From assembly GCF_030490285.1 (NCBI RefSeq), contig NZ_CP129884.1, positions 2,356,001 through 2,420,000 on the forward strand: a DNA stretch of 64,000 nt, read 5' to 3'. A program made the position numbers and the translations under genes. Numbering within the stretch: the first letter of the stretch is position 1; every line of letters begins with the position of its first letter. Origin of the DNA: Methylomonas montana. GTDB taxonomy: Bacteria > Pseudomonadota > Gammaproteobacteria > Methylococcales > Methylomonadaceae. This document shows, in pieces, positions 39,347 to 47,897 of the stretch. The notes beneath the pieces are model-generated. The model was given only the letters and a program-made list of their open reading frames with translations, searched no databases and was not told the origin of the DNA.

Positions 39347-39985
39347 ATGCGTTATCAAATTATCCCCGTCACCGCCTACCAGCAAAACTGCACTTTGCTA
39401 GTATGCGAACAAACCAACAAAGCCGCACTGGTAGATCCTGGCGGTGATCTCGATGTATTGCTTAAGGAAGTCAAAAAACAAGGCGTGGAGTTGGAGTCGA
39501 TTCTGGTCACCCACGGCCATCTCGATCATGTCGGCGGCGTGGCCGAGTTGGCCGCAAATCTCTCGTTGCCAATCATCGGCCCGCATATTGAAGATGACTT
39601 CTGGATCAAGGCCTTGGCGGAACAATGCCGAATGTTCGGTTTTCCGGAATCGGCCGGCTTTACCCCGCAGAGATGGCTGAACGACGGCGATATGGTAAAG
39701 GTTGGCAACGAGGAGTTACAGGTAATCCATTGTCCAGGCCATACGCCTGGCCATGTGGTATTTTTCAGCGCGGAACAACGGCTAGCGCTGGTCGGTGATG
39801 TATTGTTTAAAGGCTCGATAGGCCGTACCGATTTTCCGAAAGGCGACTATCAAACCTTGATCGACTCGATCCAGTTAAAACTCTGGCCCTTGGGCGAAGA
39901 CGTCAAATTCATCCCAGGCCACGGTCCCATGTCTACCTTTGGTGCGGAAATGCGCAGTAATCCTTATGTCGGGGCCTATCGCTAA
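39347..39985 (+). CDS. Metallo-beta-lactamase-fold hydrolase (glyoxalase II / YcbL-like)
   Basis: 212 residues with the binuclear zinc motif THGHLDHVGG, further ligands in HCPGHTPGHV, Asp in LVGDVLFKGS and the terminal His in IPGHGPMS. The size and the GRTDFPKGDYQTL block match the short YcbL-type hydroxyacylglutathione-hydrolase-like group rather than classical GloB, which has an extra C-terminal domain. Cytoplasmic. The substrate is not certain. Confidence 0.88.
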   Translation: MRYQIIPVTAYQQNCTLLVCEQTNKAALVDPGGDLDVLLKEVKKQGVELESILVTHGHLDHVGGVAELAANLSLPIIGPHIEDDFWIKALAEQCRMFGFPESAGFTPQRWLNDGDMVKVGNEELQVIHCPGHTPGHVVFFSAEQRLALVGDVLFKGSIGRTDFPKGDYQTLIDSIQLKLWPLGEDVKFIPGHGPMSTFGAEMRSNPYVGAYR

Positions 39986-40136
39986 CAACGTTTCGTCCAC
40001 GCGCCACTTAGTGATAGCGCCAGCGGAGATATTGATAGATAGCTTTGTACGCTTACGCAAAGCTAATCGTACTGACCAGTTCTCTACCTACGCCGTAATC
40101 ACCAAGCACTGTACGTTTGTTGGAAAATGGGTGAGT

Positions 40137-40595
40137 TTAACCTGGATGCCGCTGCGAGGCATCCAGACTACGTAATCTTTGCCCGGCAAACGGCACAGTC
40201 ACCAAATCGCTCAAAACCGCCTTATCCAGCACTTGTAAAAATTGCTCCACCGCATTTCCCAATAAACCCATCAGACCGCAACGCGTTTGTATCGCACATT
40301 GCCCTTGTTTGTTGGGGTTAAAACATTCAGCCATTTGGAAATGCCCTTCCACTTCCCTCACCACGCTACCGACACTAATTTCCCGCGCCGGCCGCGATAA
40401 ACGAATGCCGCCGCCTTTGCCGCGCACGGTCAGAATAAATCCCTTTACTCCCAATTTGTGCACCACCTTGACCAGGTGGTTTCTGGAAACGCCAAAAAAA
40501 TCGGCCAATTCGGTGATCGTCACTAGTTTGTCAGTGTGTATAGTCAGATAAATCAGCACGCGTAACGCGTAATCGGTATGAGCAGTCAGTTGCAT
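40137..40595 (-). CDS. nsrR: Rrf2-family NO-sensing repressor NsrR
   Basis: 152 residues: a winged helix starting MQLTAHTDYALRVLIYL with a recognition helix around GVSRNHLVKVVHKLG, then the iron-sulfur ligands Cys91, Cys100 and Cys106 (ECFNPNKQGQC, RCGLMG). Both the start and the cysteine placement resemble NsrR, which loses its cluster to NO and de-represses detoxification genes. It is divergent from a nor operon with candidate operators in between, which supports the name. E. coli NsrR has a slightly shorter spacing between the first two cysteines. Confidence 0.88.
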   Translation of the reverse strand: MQLTAHTDYALRVLIYLTIHTDKLVTITELADFFGVSRNHLVKVVHKLGVKGFILTVRGKGGGIRLSRPAREISVGSVVREVEGHFQMAECFNPNKQGQCAIQTRCGLMGLLGNAVEQFLQVLDKAVLSDLVTVPFAGQRLRSLDASQRHPG

Positions 40596-40612
40596 GTATC
40601 GTTAGTCTATTT

Positions 40613-40637
40613 AAAGCTGTATTTGAAATAAATGTTA
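40613..40637. promoter_or_regulatory. Candidate NsrR operator 1
   Basis: Two 12-base arms, AAAGCTGTATTT and AAATAAATGTTA, around a central G. They resemble the NsrR 11-1-11 palindrome and match each other at 8 of 12 positions. The site lies 18 bases upstream of the nsrR start, which fits autoregulation. Confidence 0.5.
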
Positions 40638-40657
40638 ATGGAGCCTACACTTCCCAA

Positions 40658-40684
40658 ATAGTTGCATTTTAAAAACATGTTTTT
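40658..40684. promoter_or_regulatory. Candidate NsrR operator 2
   Basis: A GTTGCATTT-T-AAAAACATG core fits the NsrR palindrome loosely, with 7 of 12 arm positions. It lies about 20-45 bases upstream of the first nor-operon gene. Confidence 0.4.
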
Positions 40685-40705
40685 AAAGCTTACCGTTGGA
40701 AATTT

Positions 40706-41047
40706 ATGATGTTGATCGAACCCGTTGCTTTGTCCGATTTTTTCCTGAGCTTTTTCAGTGCGGCGTTAATCATCCTACTGGCTACGGTTTACGCAGCATT
40801 GTATGCCTGGTCAAAAATCAGCGGCCGCCGTTCTTTAAGCATTGCCGCCTGGCTGGCTTATGCTGCATTATTGGTTTGCGTCGGCGTATTCAGCTACGTC
40901 AACCATTTTAACGATTATTGGCTGGTGCTGTCGCTGTTAATGGCGCTTGGCTACGGCTGGATGCCGCGTCTGATCTGGCGATTATCGGCCGCCACTCATG
41001 GCGAAAAGACTCATCACTCTCATCAATCAGGAGGTCATCATGACTGA
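40706..41047 (+). CDS. Small membrane protein leading the nor operon
   Basis: 113 residues with three hydrophobic helices (FFLSFFSAALIILLATVY, AAWLAYAALLVCVGVFSYV, YWLVLSLLMALGYGW) and a His-rich C-terminal tail (HGEKTHHSHQSGGHHD) that might bind metal. It overlaps the norC start by 8 bases, so it is translated with norCB and controlled by the same NsrR region. I do not recognise a named family. A helper in assembly or metal supply of the NO reductase is a guess from position only. Confidence 0.6.
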   Translation: MMLIEPVALSDFFLSFFSAALIILLATVYAALYAWSKISGRRSLSIAAWLAYAALLVCVGVFSYVNHFNDYWLVLSLLMALGYGWMPRLIWRLSAATHGEKTHHSHQSGGHHD

Positions 41048-41639
41048 GCAAGTCCCTCGTTGGGCGTCAGAAACGTTCTGGAAAAAAACCGCGATCTGGG
41101 TAACCGGCGGCTCCTTTGTCTTGCTGGTTATTTTAACCTTCGATTCCTTAAAACAAATCAGCGCCGGCGGCCCGCGCGTACCGGCTTACAGTGTCATTAA
41201 CCAAGATGTTAGCTATCGCTTTGACAAGACCAAGCAACGTTATCAACCAACCATAGGCGACGAAGCGCCTTTATTCGGCAAGCTGTTGACTGAAGAGGAA
41301 GCAGAAAAACTGGTCGATCACGGCAAAAAAACCGTGCAAGCCAAAAACTGCATGAATTGCCACACTCTGCTGGGTAATGGCGCCTATTACGCGCCGGACT
41401 TGACCAAGGCCTGGCTGGATCAGGGCTGGGGAGCGAAAGAATCGCGCGAGCAATTGATGGTCGATTTCCTGCTCGATCCTGAGAAAAATGCCCGTACTTA
41501 CGGCTCGAATCGGAAGATGCCAAATCTGGACATCACTCAACAAGAGGCCGAAGCGATTGTCGCCTTCCTGAAATGGATGTCGTCTATCGACACCAACGGT
41601 TTTCCGCATAATTTCAAAGCCATCGGCGAAGAGGAATAA
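41040..41639 (+). CDS. norC: Nitric oxide reductase subunit C (cytochrome c)
   Basis: NorC passes electrons to NorB. One N-terminal membrane anchor (IWVTGGSFVLLVILTF) is followed by a periplasmic cytochrome c domain with a single haem-binding CMNCH motif at residues 104-108 and the axial Met in NRKMPNLD. 199 residues. ATG at 41040 was chosen because AGGAGG lies about 7 bases upstream; longer frames lack this. norB follows after 3 bases. Confidence 0.92.
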   Translation: MTEQVPRWASETFWKKTAIWVTGGSFVLLVILTFDSLKQISAGGPRVPAYSVINQDVSYRFDKTKQRYQPTIGDEAPLFGKLLTEEEAEKLVDHGKKTVQAKNCMNCHTLLGNGAYYAPDLTKAWLDQGWGAKESREQLMVDFLLDPEKNARTYGSNRKMPNLDITQQEAEAIVAFLKWMSSIDTNGFPHNFKAIGEEE

Positions 41640-41642
41640 CAG

Positions 41643-43142
41643 ATGACACTCCAAGCTTATCAAGAAAAAGCCACAGTCTGCTGGGCCGACTGCAAACAAC
41701 GCTACGGCGTATTGATGGCCAACCCGCATTTGAGCGGAGGCCAAAAACTGGCAGTGCATTATTTCACCGTAGCGATGGTGTTATTCATGGCACAGCTGTT
41801 GTTCGGTCTGCTGGCCGGCTTGCAGTTTATCTTCCCCAGCTTTTTGTACGAAATCCTGGATTTCAACGTCAATCGCATGGTGCATATTAATGCGATGGTG
41901 GTGTGGATGCTCTACGGCTTCCTCGGTTCCGTGTACTGGTTTCTGGAAGAAGAAAGCGGTGTGCCCATCGTTGGCTTGAAATGGGGCCAACTGGCGTTTT
42001 GGGTGCTCACCGGCGCCGTAACGGTCGTGGTATTAGTGTACTTGCTGATTCAAATTGGCAGCGGCACCGACACCTCGCTATGGCTGATCAACGAAGGTCG
42101 CGAATACATAGAAGCACCGCGTTGGGCCGACATCGGCATTGTCGTGGTGGTGCTGACTTTCTTCTACAACGTTGCCGCCACCTTTACCGCAGGTAAATGG
42201 TCCGGCATCGCCGGTGTGTTGACGCTGGATTTAGTGGCCTTGGCCGGCTTGTATCTGGCCGGCATGTTTTATGTAACGAACATTTCCGTCGATCAATACT
42301 GGTGGTGGTGGGTGATTCATTTATGGGTGGAAGCCACCTGGGAAGTACTGGTGGGCTGTATCATGGCCTGGAGTTTAATGAAGTTGCTGGGCGTGCGCCG
42401 CAAAGTCGTACAAACCTGGCTGTATATCGAAGTGGCGTTGATGTTCGGTTCCGGTATTTTAGGCTTGGGACATCACTATTTCTGGATAGGCACGCCGGAA
42501 TACTGGTTTACCATCGGCGGTTTCTTCTCGGCACTGGAGCCGATTCCCTTGGTCGCGATGGTGGTGCATTCTATTTACGATGCCGGCGCGCATCGCTTCA
42601 AAAACAGCAATCATCCTGCGCTGGCCTGGATCATCGCCCACGCCTTCGGTAACTTTCTCGGCGCTGGCGTCTGGGGATTCATGCACACCTTGCCGCAAAT
42701 CAATCTATACACCCACGGCACCCAATGGTCGGCTTCGCACGGCCATCTAGCCTTCTTCGGTGCCTATGCGACGATCAACATCGCCTTCTTCTATCTGGCC
42801 GCACAGCAAGCGCGCGGTAACGTCTGGATGGGCGGCGAACTGGCCAACGGCTGGCGCTGGAAAACTGCCGCAGTTTTATTGAACCTGGGCGTAATGGGCA
42901 TGACGGTGGCTTTGTTAATCGCCGGTTACGAGCAATCCTTCATCGAACGCGCCGTCGAAGGCTCAACCTGGGCCGGCTATTTCGCCGCACAGAATCATCC
43001 CTGGTTCATGCAAGCGATGATCTGGCGGATGGTATTCGGTTTGATGACTGCGGTGGGCGGCGGTTTGTTGTTCTGGGATTTGTTGGAAATCGGCAAGGGC
43101 GAACAACGGCCGGCGGCGGTAATCAGCAACGAAGCCGGATAA
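41643..43142 (+). CDS. norB: Nitric oxide reductase subunit B
   Basis: The catalytic haem-copper-oxidase-type subunit reduces two NO to N2O in the cytoplasmic membrane. It has 499 residues and about 12 hydrophobic helices. Conserved His-containing blocks are seen: MVHINAMVVWMLYGFLG, IHLWVEATWEVLVG, GLGHHYFWIGTPEYW, and WSASHGHLAFFGAY. Glutamates typical of cNOR occur in LWVEATWE. The length lacks the N-terminal quinol-oxidising extension, so it is the cytochrome-c-dependent type, consistent with norC beside it. No norD/norQ genes are in the window. Confidence 0.95.
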   Translation: MTLQAYQEKATVCWADCKQRYGVLMANPHLSGGQKLAVHYFTVAMVLFMAQLLFGLLAGLQFIFPSFLYEILDFNVNRMVHINAMVVWMLYGFLGSVYWFLEEESGVPIVGLKWGQLAFWVLTGAVTVVVLVYLLIQIGSGTDTSLWLINEGREYIEAPRWADIGIVVVVLTFFYNVAATFTAGKWSGIAGVLTLDLVALAGLYLAGMFYVTNISVDQYWWWWVIHLWVEATWEVLVGCIMAWSLMKLLGVRRKVVQTWLYIEVALMFGSGILGLGHHYFWIGTPEYWFTIGGFFSALEPIPLVAMVVHSIYDAGAHRFKNSNHPALAWIIAHAFGNFLGAGVWGFMHTLPQINLYTHGTQWSASHGHLAFFGAYATINIAFFYLAAQQARGNVWMGGELANGWRWKTAAVLLNLGVMGMTVALLIAGYEQSFIERAVEGSTWAGYFAAQNHPWFMQAMIWRMVFGLMTAVGGGLLFWDLLEIGKGEQRPAAVISNEAG

Positions 43143-43206
43143 TCCCAAATCAAGGTGCTTGGGTCGGCGTTTGCCGGTCCAAATAACACGGTAAAGTTCA
43201 AGACAC

Positions 43207-43230
43207 AAAAAAGCCCCGCTCGGCGGGGCT
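43207..43230 (-). terminator. Rho-independent terminator after hsp20 (possibly also serving norB)
   Basis: The AGCCCCG/CGGGGCT stem has a 5-base loop and is followed on the minus strand by six T. It lies between convergent norB and hsp20. The plus-strand side has only a weak T stretch. Confidence 0.85.
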
Positions 43231-43250
43231 TGCTTGCGTCAGCCGGACAC

Positions 43251-43679
43251 TTAATCGATCGTCATGCGCTGACCGCTTTTTTTCAACTTTTTCGCCAGAT
43301 TCAACGTCAATACGCCGTTCTCGTAACGCGCCTTGCTGGCTTCTTCGTCGATATCCGCCGACAGCTGAAAACTGCGCGACACTTCGCCGTAATAACGTTC
43401 GCTCCGCAGCAGTTTGTCGTCTTTGTTTTCCGTATCGACCTGACTGATTTGCGCGCGAATGCTGACCATAGTGCCGTCGATATCCACATGGATATTCTCC
43501 TTACCGGCCCCCGGTATTTCGGCTTGCACGACAAATTCGGCAGGATTTTCTTTCACATCGACCTTGATCTGCGACGGCAATGCATCGCCGTGCAAAGGTT
43601 TGATGAAATAACCTGGATTTACATCGCGAAACAATTCGTCAAACAGACCGCGACTAACAAATGGACTTAAGTTATTCAT
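43251..43679 (-). CDS. Small heat-shock protein (Hsp20 family)
   Basis: 142 residues. A short N-terminal arm precedes an alpha-crystallin domain from about residue 38 (IKVDVKENPAEFVVQAEIPG) to YENGVLTLNLAKK, where the conserved G-x-L reads GVLTL. An ATP-independent chaperone that holds unfolding proteins in the cytoplasm. The ATG has GGAG upstream. Standing alone with its own terminator, it may be a RpoH target, but I did not identify a sigma-32 promoter. Confidence 0.9.
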   Translation of the reverse strand: MNNLSPFVSRGLFDELFRDVNPGYFIKPLHGDALPSQIKVDVKENPAEFVVQAEIPGAGKENIHVDIDGTMVSIRAQISQVDTENKDDKLLRSERYYGEVSRSFQLSADIDEEASKARYENGVLTLNLAKKLKKSGQRMTID

Positions 43680-43812
43680 GTCGATTCTCCTATTATGTGT
43701 TGCTGATAAAACCTGATTGATTTATTAATATGGAGCAGAACCCGATATTTTCAAGAGGGCCAACAATACAACACCGGGTTTATTCGCACAGATTAGCCCT
43801 GTCCTGATTGAT

Positions 43813-44313
43813 TCACAAGATGATGGGCGCATTGGATATTTCGTTTGGCTTACTTTTAACAGATGCCGGGAAATGCAGTTGCAGCTGAGCGGTCACCGCA
43901 GTAAGTCCGTCAATCACACCACGCTCAAATTCGCCCGCTCTAAACTGTCGTTCCATATCCCGGCAAATGCCTTCCCAAACCACCTCGCCGACTTTGACAT
44001 GTATACCGCGATCGGCGACGATCTCGACATCACGGTCAGCCAGTAACAGATAGATCAGTACGCCGGAGTTATGCTCGGTATCCCACACCCGGCATTGCGA
44101 AAATACTTCGACTGCGCGTTGTTTCGGCGTGACGCCACGGAGCAAGTCGCCTATCTCCAACGCGCTCTCCACTGCGAAACGCACTTCACCCAGATGCAGT
44201 CGCTCGCTATCGCCAATCGCCGCCTCAATGGTTCTGAGGGTGCGTTTGGGGAATGCCCGCCACACGCGCCACGGGCCGCTAAAGATGTGCCTAATGAACC
44301 TCATAAACTGCAT
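43813..44313 (-). CDS. TPM-domain protein
   Basis: 166 residues, with a TPM_phosphatase-type core: EVRFAVESALEIGD, AVEVFSQCRVWDTEHNSGVLIYLLLADRDVEIVADRGI. This is the pattern of the LemA-linked small TPM proteins. No signal peptide, so it is likely cytoplasmic or peripheral. It starts 2 bases after the larger TPM gene, and the lemA-TPM-TPM order is common in proteobacteria. The exact role is unknown. Confidence 0.85.
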   Translation of the reverse strand: MQFMRFIRHIFSGPWRVWRAFPKRTLRTIEAAIGDSERLHLGEVRFAVESALEIGDLLRGVTPKQRAVEVFSQCRVWDTEHNSGVLIYLLLADRDVEIVADRGIHVKVGEVVWEGICRDMERQFRAGEFERGVIDGLTAVTAQLQLHFPASVKSKPNEISNAPIIL

Positions 44314-44315
44314 GC

Positions 44316-45161
44316 TTACCACCGCCCCGACGCGCCGCCGCCGCCAAACCCGCCACCACCGCCGGAAAAGCCGCCGCTACTATAACCACCTCCCCCGCCG
44401 AAACCGCCGCCGCGTCCGCCAAAACCTCTGCCATTGCTTTGGGTCATAATGAAAGCCACCAACGCCAGGCCCAATGCGAACAGCAAACCGCCGCCCAAAA
44501 ACCAAACCAATAGCCCAACCACGCCACCGTTTACCAGTCCGCCGAGAAATCGGCCTAATATTGCTCGCAAGATTCCGCCGCCGACCATCGCCAACAAAAA
44601 CAGATACGGGAAATATTGATTCAGCTGGCCATCAATCGCGCTTGGCTTAGGCGTAGGCAAGGGTTCGCCCTGGATCAGGCCGATCAAACTATCGACGCCG
44701 GCATTTATGCCGGCGGCAAAATCGCCGCGCCGAAAATGCGGAATCATAATGTCGTCGACGATACGCTTAGCCAACACATCCGGCACTACGCCCTCCAAGC
44801 CATAACCGACTTCGATGCGGGTGGCGCGGTCGTCCTTGGCCAACAGTATCAGAATGCCGTCATCGATACCCTTGCGACCCAGAAGCCAGTGTTCGACAAC
44901 GCGAATGGAATATTGAGCAATGTCTTCGGGTTGAGTGCTGGCGACGATCAACACCGCTATCTGGCTGCCTTTTTGCTGCTCAAAGGCTTGCAAGCGTTGT
45001 TCCAGGGCTGATTGTTGCGCGGCTGTTAATACGCCAGTCAGATCGGTCACGCGATGCTCAAGATTCGGCACCGCTTGCTCGGCGCTCGCCGCCGTCGCCA
45101 ATAGGCAAGCCATCAGTAACAAGAAGGCCGCAAATCGGCCAAGCACGGCGGACGCCCGCAT
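44316..45161 (-). CDS. Secreted/membrane TPM-domain protein with Gly-rich tail
   Basis: 281 residues. A signal peptide (LGRFAAFLLLMACLLATAASA) is followed by a TPM domain (VTDLTGVLTAAQQSALEQRL, GSQIAVLIVAST, RATRIEVGYGLEGVVPD) and two membrane helices (FLLAMVGGGILRAILG, GLLVWFLGGGLLFALGLALV). The tail is almost only Gly, Ser and Phe. This is the YgcG architecture. The start at 45161 is one base after the lemA stop. Confidence 0.88.
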   Translation of the reverse strand: MRASAVLGRFAAFLLLMACLLATAASAEQAVPNLEHRVTDLTGVLTAAQQSALEQRLQAFEQQKGSQIAVLIVASTQPEDIAQYSIRVVEHWLLGRKGIDDGILILLAKDDRATRIEVGYGLEGVVPDVLAKRIVDDIMIPHFRRGDFAAGINAGVDSLIGLIQGEPLPTPKPSAIDGQLNQYFPYLFLLAMVGGGILRAILGRFLGGLVNGGVVGLLVWFLGGGLLFALGLALVAFIMTQSNGRGFGGRGGGFGGGGGYSSGGFSGGGGGFGGGGASGRW

Positions 45162-45162
45162 T

Positions 45163-45753
45163 TTATTTGCCAAAATCGACCACCGGCGCGGTGGAAATAG
45201 CCTTTTCGTTTTCGACGGTAAACGACGGCTTGGTTTTATAACCAAACAGCATCGCGGTCAGGTTACTCGGGAATGAGCGCACGGTGACGTTATATTCCTT
45301 GATCGCAGCGATATAGCGATTGCGAGCCACGGTAATGCGGTTCTCGGTGCCTTCCAGTTGCGCCTGCAAATCGCGAAAATTGGCATCGGCCTTCAGTTGC
45401 GGATAATTCTCCGACACCACCAGCAAGCGTGATAAAGCCGAGCTTAACTCGCCCTGCGCTGCTTGAAACTTGGCAAAGGCCTGCTCGTCGTTGACCAATT
45501 CCGGCGTCGCCTGAATACTGCCCACCTTCGCTCGCGATGCCGTCACCGCTTCCAGCACTTCTTTTTCATGCCCGGCATAGCCTTTGACGGTATTGACCAG
45601 GTTCGGCACCAGGTCGGCGCGGCGTTGGTATTGATTCAGCACTTCCGCCCAGCCGGCATTGATTTGCTCGTCTTGAGTCTGAAAGGTGTTGTAGCCGCAA
45701 CCTGATAGCATCAGCATCGCAGTTAACAGAAAAATCCTTAGCATGTTGCGCAT
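45163..45753 (-). CDS. lemA: LemA family lipoprotein-like membrane protein
   Basis: 196 residues. The N-terminal LLTAMLMLSGCGYNTFQ contains a lipobox-like LSGC, so it may be a lipoprotein. The LemA core follows: INAGWAEVLNQYQRRADLVPNLVNTVKGYAGHEKEVLEAV split over helices, and ARNRYIAAIKEYNVTVRSFPSNL. AGGAG precedes the ATG. It is first in an operon with two TPM genes, the standard partner set. Function is not well defined. Confidence 0.92.
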   Translation of the reverse strand: MRNMLRIFLLTAMLMLSGCGYNTFQTQDEQINAGWAEVLNQYQRRADLVPNLVNTVKGYAGHEKEVLEAVTASRAKVGSIQATPELVNDEQAFAKFQAAQGELSSALSRLLVVSENYPQLKADANFRDLQAQLEGTENRITVARNRYIAAIKEYNVTVRSFPSNLTAMLFGYKTKPSFTVENEKAISTAPVVDFGK

Positions 45754-45859
45754 AATCTGCTCCTATAACATATGGCATCAAAATAATGTCGGCAGCATAA
45801 CACGCCGCTGGCGACCGAAAATAAAGCTGAATATCCGGGCAGCCCGTTAAAACTCGGGC

Positions 45860-46462
45860 CTATGATGTTCTTTGCAAAACCAGCAAGCGATTATTGGCTG
45901 GCATGGCATGATCGGCCTGCAATTCAAGACCGATGGCTGTTGCCAAGGCCATGATCTCTTCAAAGTCTTTGATACCGCTCGACACGTCGCGATTCTTCAG
46001 CCACTCGTCGAAACGGGCATTGCTGTCGCTGGTGTAGGCACCGTTGTAATTGAACGGGCCGTAAATACAGATCGACGCATCGACATTCAGATAACTCGCT
46101 AGCCGTTCGAACAATATTCGCACCTCGTGGCGGCTCATGATGTGCAGCGTATTGGCGGTGAATAATGCATCGATCCGTTCGCAAGGCCATACCGGATCGG
46201 CGACATCCAGACTAAGCGGCGGCTTGACGTTGCTTAACTGGGCGTCTTCGCGCCACAATTCGATACCCGCGATGTTTTCCGGCCTATCGGTAGGCTGCCA
46301 GTGCAAATGCGGCAACTGCTCGGCAAAATGACAAGCGTGCTGGCCGGTGCCACTACCGATTTCCCAGACCGTGGCCGGCTGGCTAAACACGGAGCGGATA
46401 ATCTCTAAAATAGCGGCTTTATTGTTTTCGCAAGACTGCGAGAAAGGCTTCTGTGTCGTCAT
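45860..46462 (-). CDS. DUF938 SAM-dependent methyltransferase-like protein
   Basis: 200 residues with motif I VWEIGSGTGQHACHFA, which binds S-adenosylmethionine, preceded by SQSCENNKAAILEIIRSVF, the typical DUF938 opening. The middle has VWPCERIDALFTANTLHIMS, a motif II/III-like block, and the rest ends near family length. Substrate unknown. The gene stands alone, divergent from the GNAT-like gene. Confidence 0.85.
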   Translation of the reverse strand: MTTQKPFSQSCENNKAAILEIIRSVFSQPATVWEIGSGTGQHACHFAEQLPHLHWQPTDRPENIAGIELWREDAQLSNVKPPLSLDVADPVWPCERIDALFTANTLHIMSRHEVRILFERLASYLNVDASICIYGPFNYNGAYTSDSNARFDEWLKNRDVSSGIKDFEEIMALATAIGLELQADHAMPANNRLLVLQRTS

Positions 46463-46512
46463 ATAAAATAAATTGATGTTATCTTGTTGTTTTAACTCTA
46501 CTGATTTTGAAA

Positions 46513-47649
46513 ATGGAAGTAAAACAAATCGATAGTTTGACGCAAGTCGCCGCCGCCGACTGGAACCAACTGACCGGCTGCGACTATCCTTTTTTACGCC
46601 ATGAGTTCCTGTCGGCCTTGGAACAAAGCGCCGTGGTTTGCCAGCAAACCGGTTGGCTGCCGGCGCATTTATTGGTAACCGATCAAGGCGAACTCTTGGC
46701 CTTGCTGCCGCTGTATTTGAAACAGCACTCCTGGGGCGAATACGTATTCGATCAACAATGGGCGCAAGCCTATCAGCAAAAAGGCTTGGATTATTATCCC
46801 AAGTGGCTGAGCGCCATCCCGTTTACGCCCTGCCAGGGGCTGCGCTTGGTGATTAAGCCTGGCACCGACCCACTGGCCATCAGCCGATTACTGCTGAGTT
46901 TTATCGAACGGCTTTCCGAGCAACGCGGCGTCTCGTCATGGCATTGCTTGTTCCCGGCCGAACAGCAAGCAGAACTGTTGCGGTCGCAAGGCTTGAGCAT
47001 TCGCGAAGGCGTGCAATTTCAATGGTTGAATCGCGGCTATCGGGACTTCGGCGATTTTTTACAAACGTTAAACGCCGGCAAACGCAAAATGATCAAACGC
47101 GAGCGGCGGCGGGTCGGCGAACAAGGCATCCAAATGATTCGCATCGCCGGCCCGGATGTCAGTGATGCGCAATGGCAGTCGTTTTATCGATTTTACGCGA
47201 TGACGTATTTAAAAAGACAATCGCAGCCGTATCTGAATCTTGATTTCTTCCGGCAGCTCGCCGCCAACATGGCCGAGCAGTTACTTTTGATATTGGCGCT
47301 TAAAGACGACGATTATGTGGGCGCGGCCTTAAGCTTCGTCGGCGCGGATACGCTGTACGGCCGTTATTGGGGCTGTTACGAAGAGTATAACGCGCTGCAT
47401 TTCGAAGCCTGTTATTACCAGGGATTGGAATATTGCATCGAGCGCGGTTTACGGCGTTTCGATTCCGGCGCGCAAGGCGAGCATAAAATCGCCCGAGGCT
47501 TCGAGCCGGTCACCACCTATTCCGCGCATTGGCTCAAGGATGCCGGATTTGCCAAGGCCGTTGCCCAATTCGTCGCTAGGGAACAGACCGCGCTAAAGCA
47601 CTATAAACAGGAGGCGGCAACTTATCTGCCGTTTAAACAAACCAACTAA
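46513..47649 (+). CDS. GNAT/FemAB-like N-acyltransferase (DUF482-type)
   Basis: 378 residues. The block from CDYPFLRHEFLSALE through HLLVTDQGELLALLPLYLK and, later, GKRKMIKRERRRV with FEACYYQGLEYCIERGL and RFDSGAQGEHKIARGFEP matches the DUF482 'peptidogalycan biosynthesis' group of acyltransferases. Cytoplasmic. I chose the ATG at 46513; the TTG two codons upstream is also in frame. The acyl donor and acceptor are not known. Confidence 0.85.
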   Translation: MEVKQIDSLTQVAAADWNQLTGCDYPFLRHEFLSALEQSAVVCQQTGWLPAHLLVTDQGELLALLPLYLKQHSWGEYVFDQQWAQAYQQKGLDYYPKWLSAIPFTPCQGLRLVIKPGTDPLAISRLLLSFIERLSEQRGVSSWHCLFPAEQQAELLRSQGLSIREGVQFQWLNRGYRDFGDFLQTLNAGKRKMIKRERRRVGEQGIQMIRIAGPDVSDAQWQSFYRFYAMTYLKRQSQPYLNLDFFRQLAANMAEQLLLILALKDDDYVGAALSFVGADTLYGRYWGCYEEYNALHFEACYYQGLEYCIERGLRRFDSGAQGEHKIARGFEPVTTYSAHWLKDAGFAKAVAQFVAREQTALKHYKQEAATYLPFKQTN

Positions 47650-47675
47650 GCTGATCCGGCCCACAAAATAAGCGC

Positions 47676-47894
47676 TTATTTACCTTGCTGTTCGAGCTGG
47701 GTTTGGCACGGCAAACAATACTTGCAGGCAATCGCTTTGCGGCGCGCCTCGGGGATCGGTTCACCGCATTCCTCGCAGTGACTGGCTGACTCGCCGGTAT
47801 AGATCGCTTTACGGGTTTCCGCAACGAAAAGCTCGGTCATCTGATCCATTCTCTCGATAATCGCGTCGGTGCCGCCCGCCCATGCCGTAGACAT
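47676..47894 (-). CDS. DksA/TraR C4-type zinc-finger protein
   Basis: 72 residues. A helical N-terminus (DAIIERMDQMTELFVAE) leads to a zinc finger with Cys pairs CEEC and CKYCLPC (SHCEECGEPIP, ACKYCLPCQTQ). This is the short TraR-like form that can bind RNA polymerase without ppGpp. It starts 3 bases after the GGDEF/EAL gene stop, on the same strand, so it is likely cotranscribed. Confidence 0.88.
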   Translation of the reverse strand: MSTAWAGGTDAIIERMDQMTELFVAETRKAIYTGESASHCEECGEPIPEARRKAIACKYCLPCQTQLEQQGK

Positions 47895-47897
47895 TGC

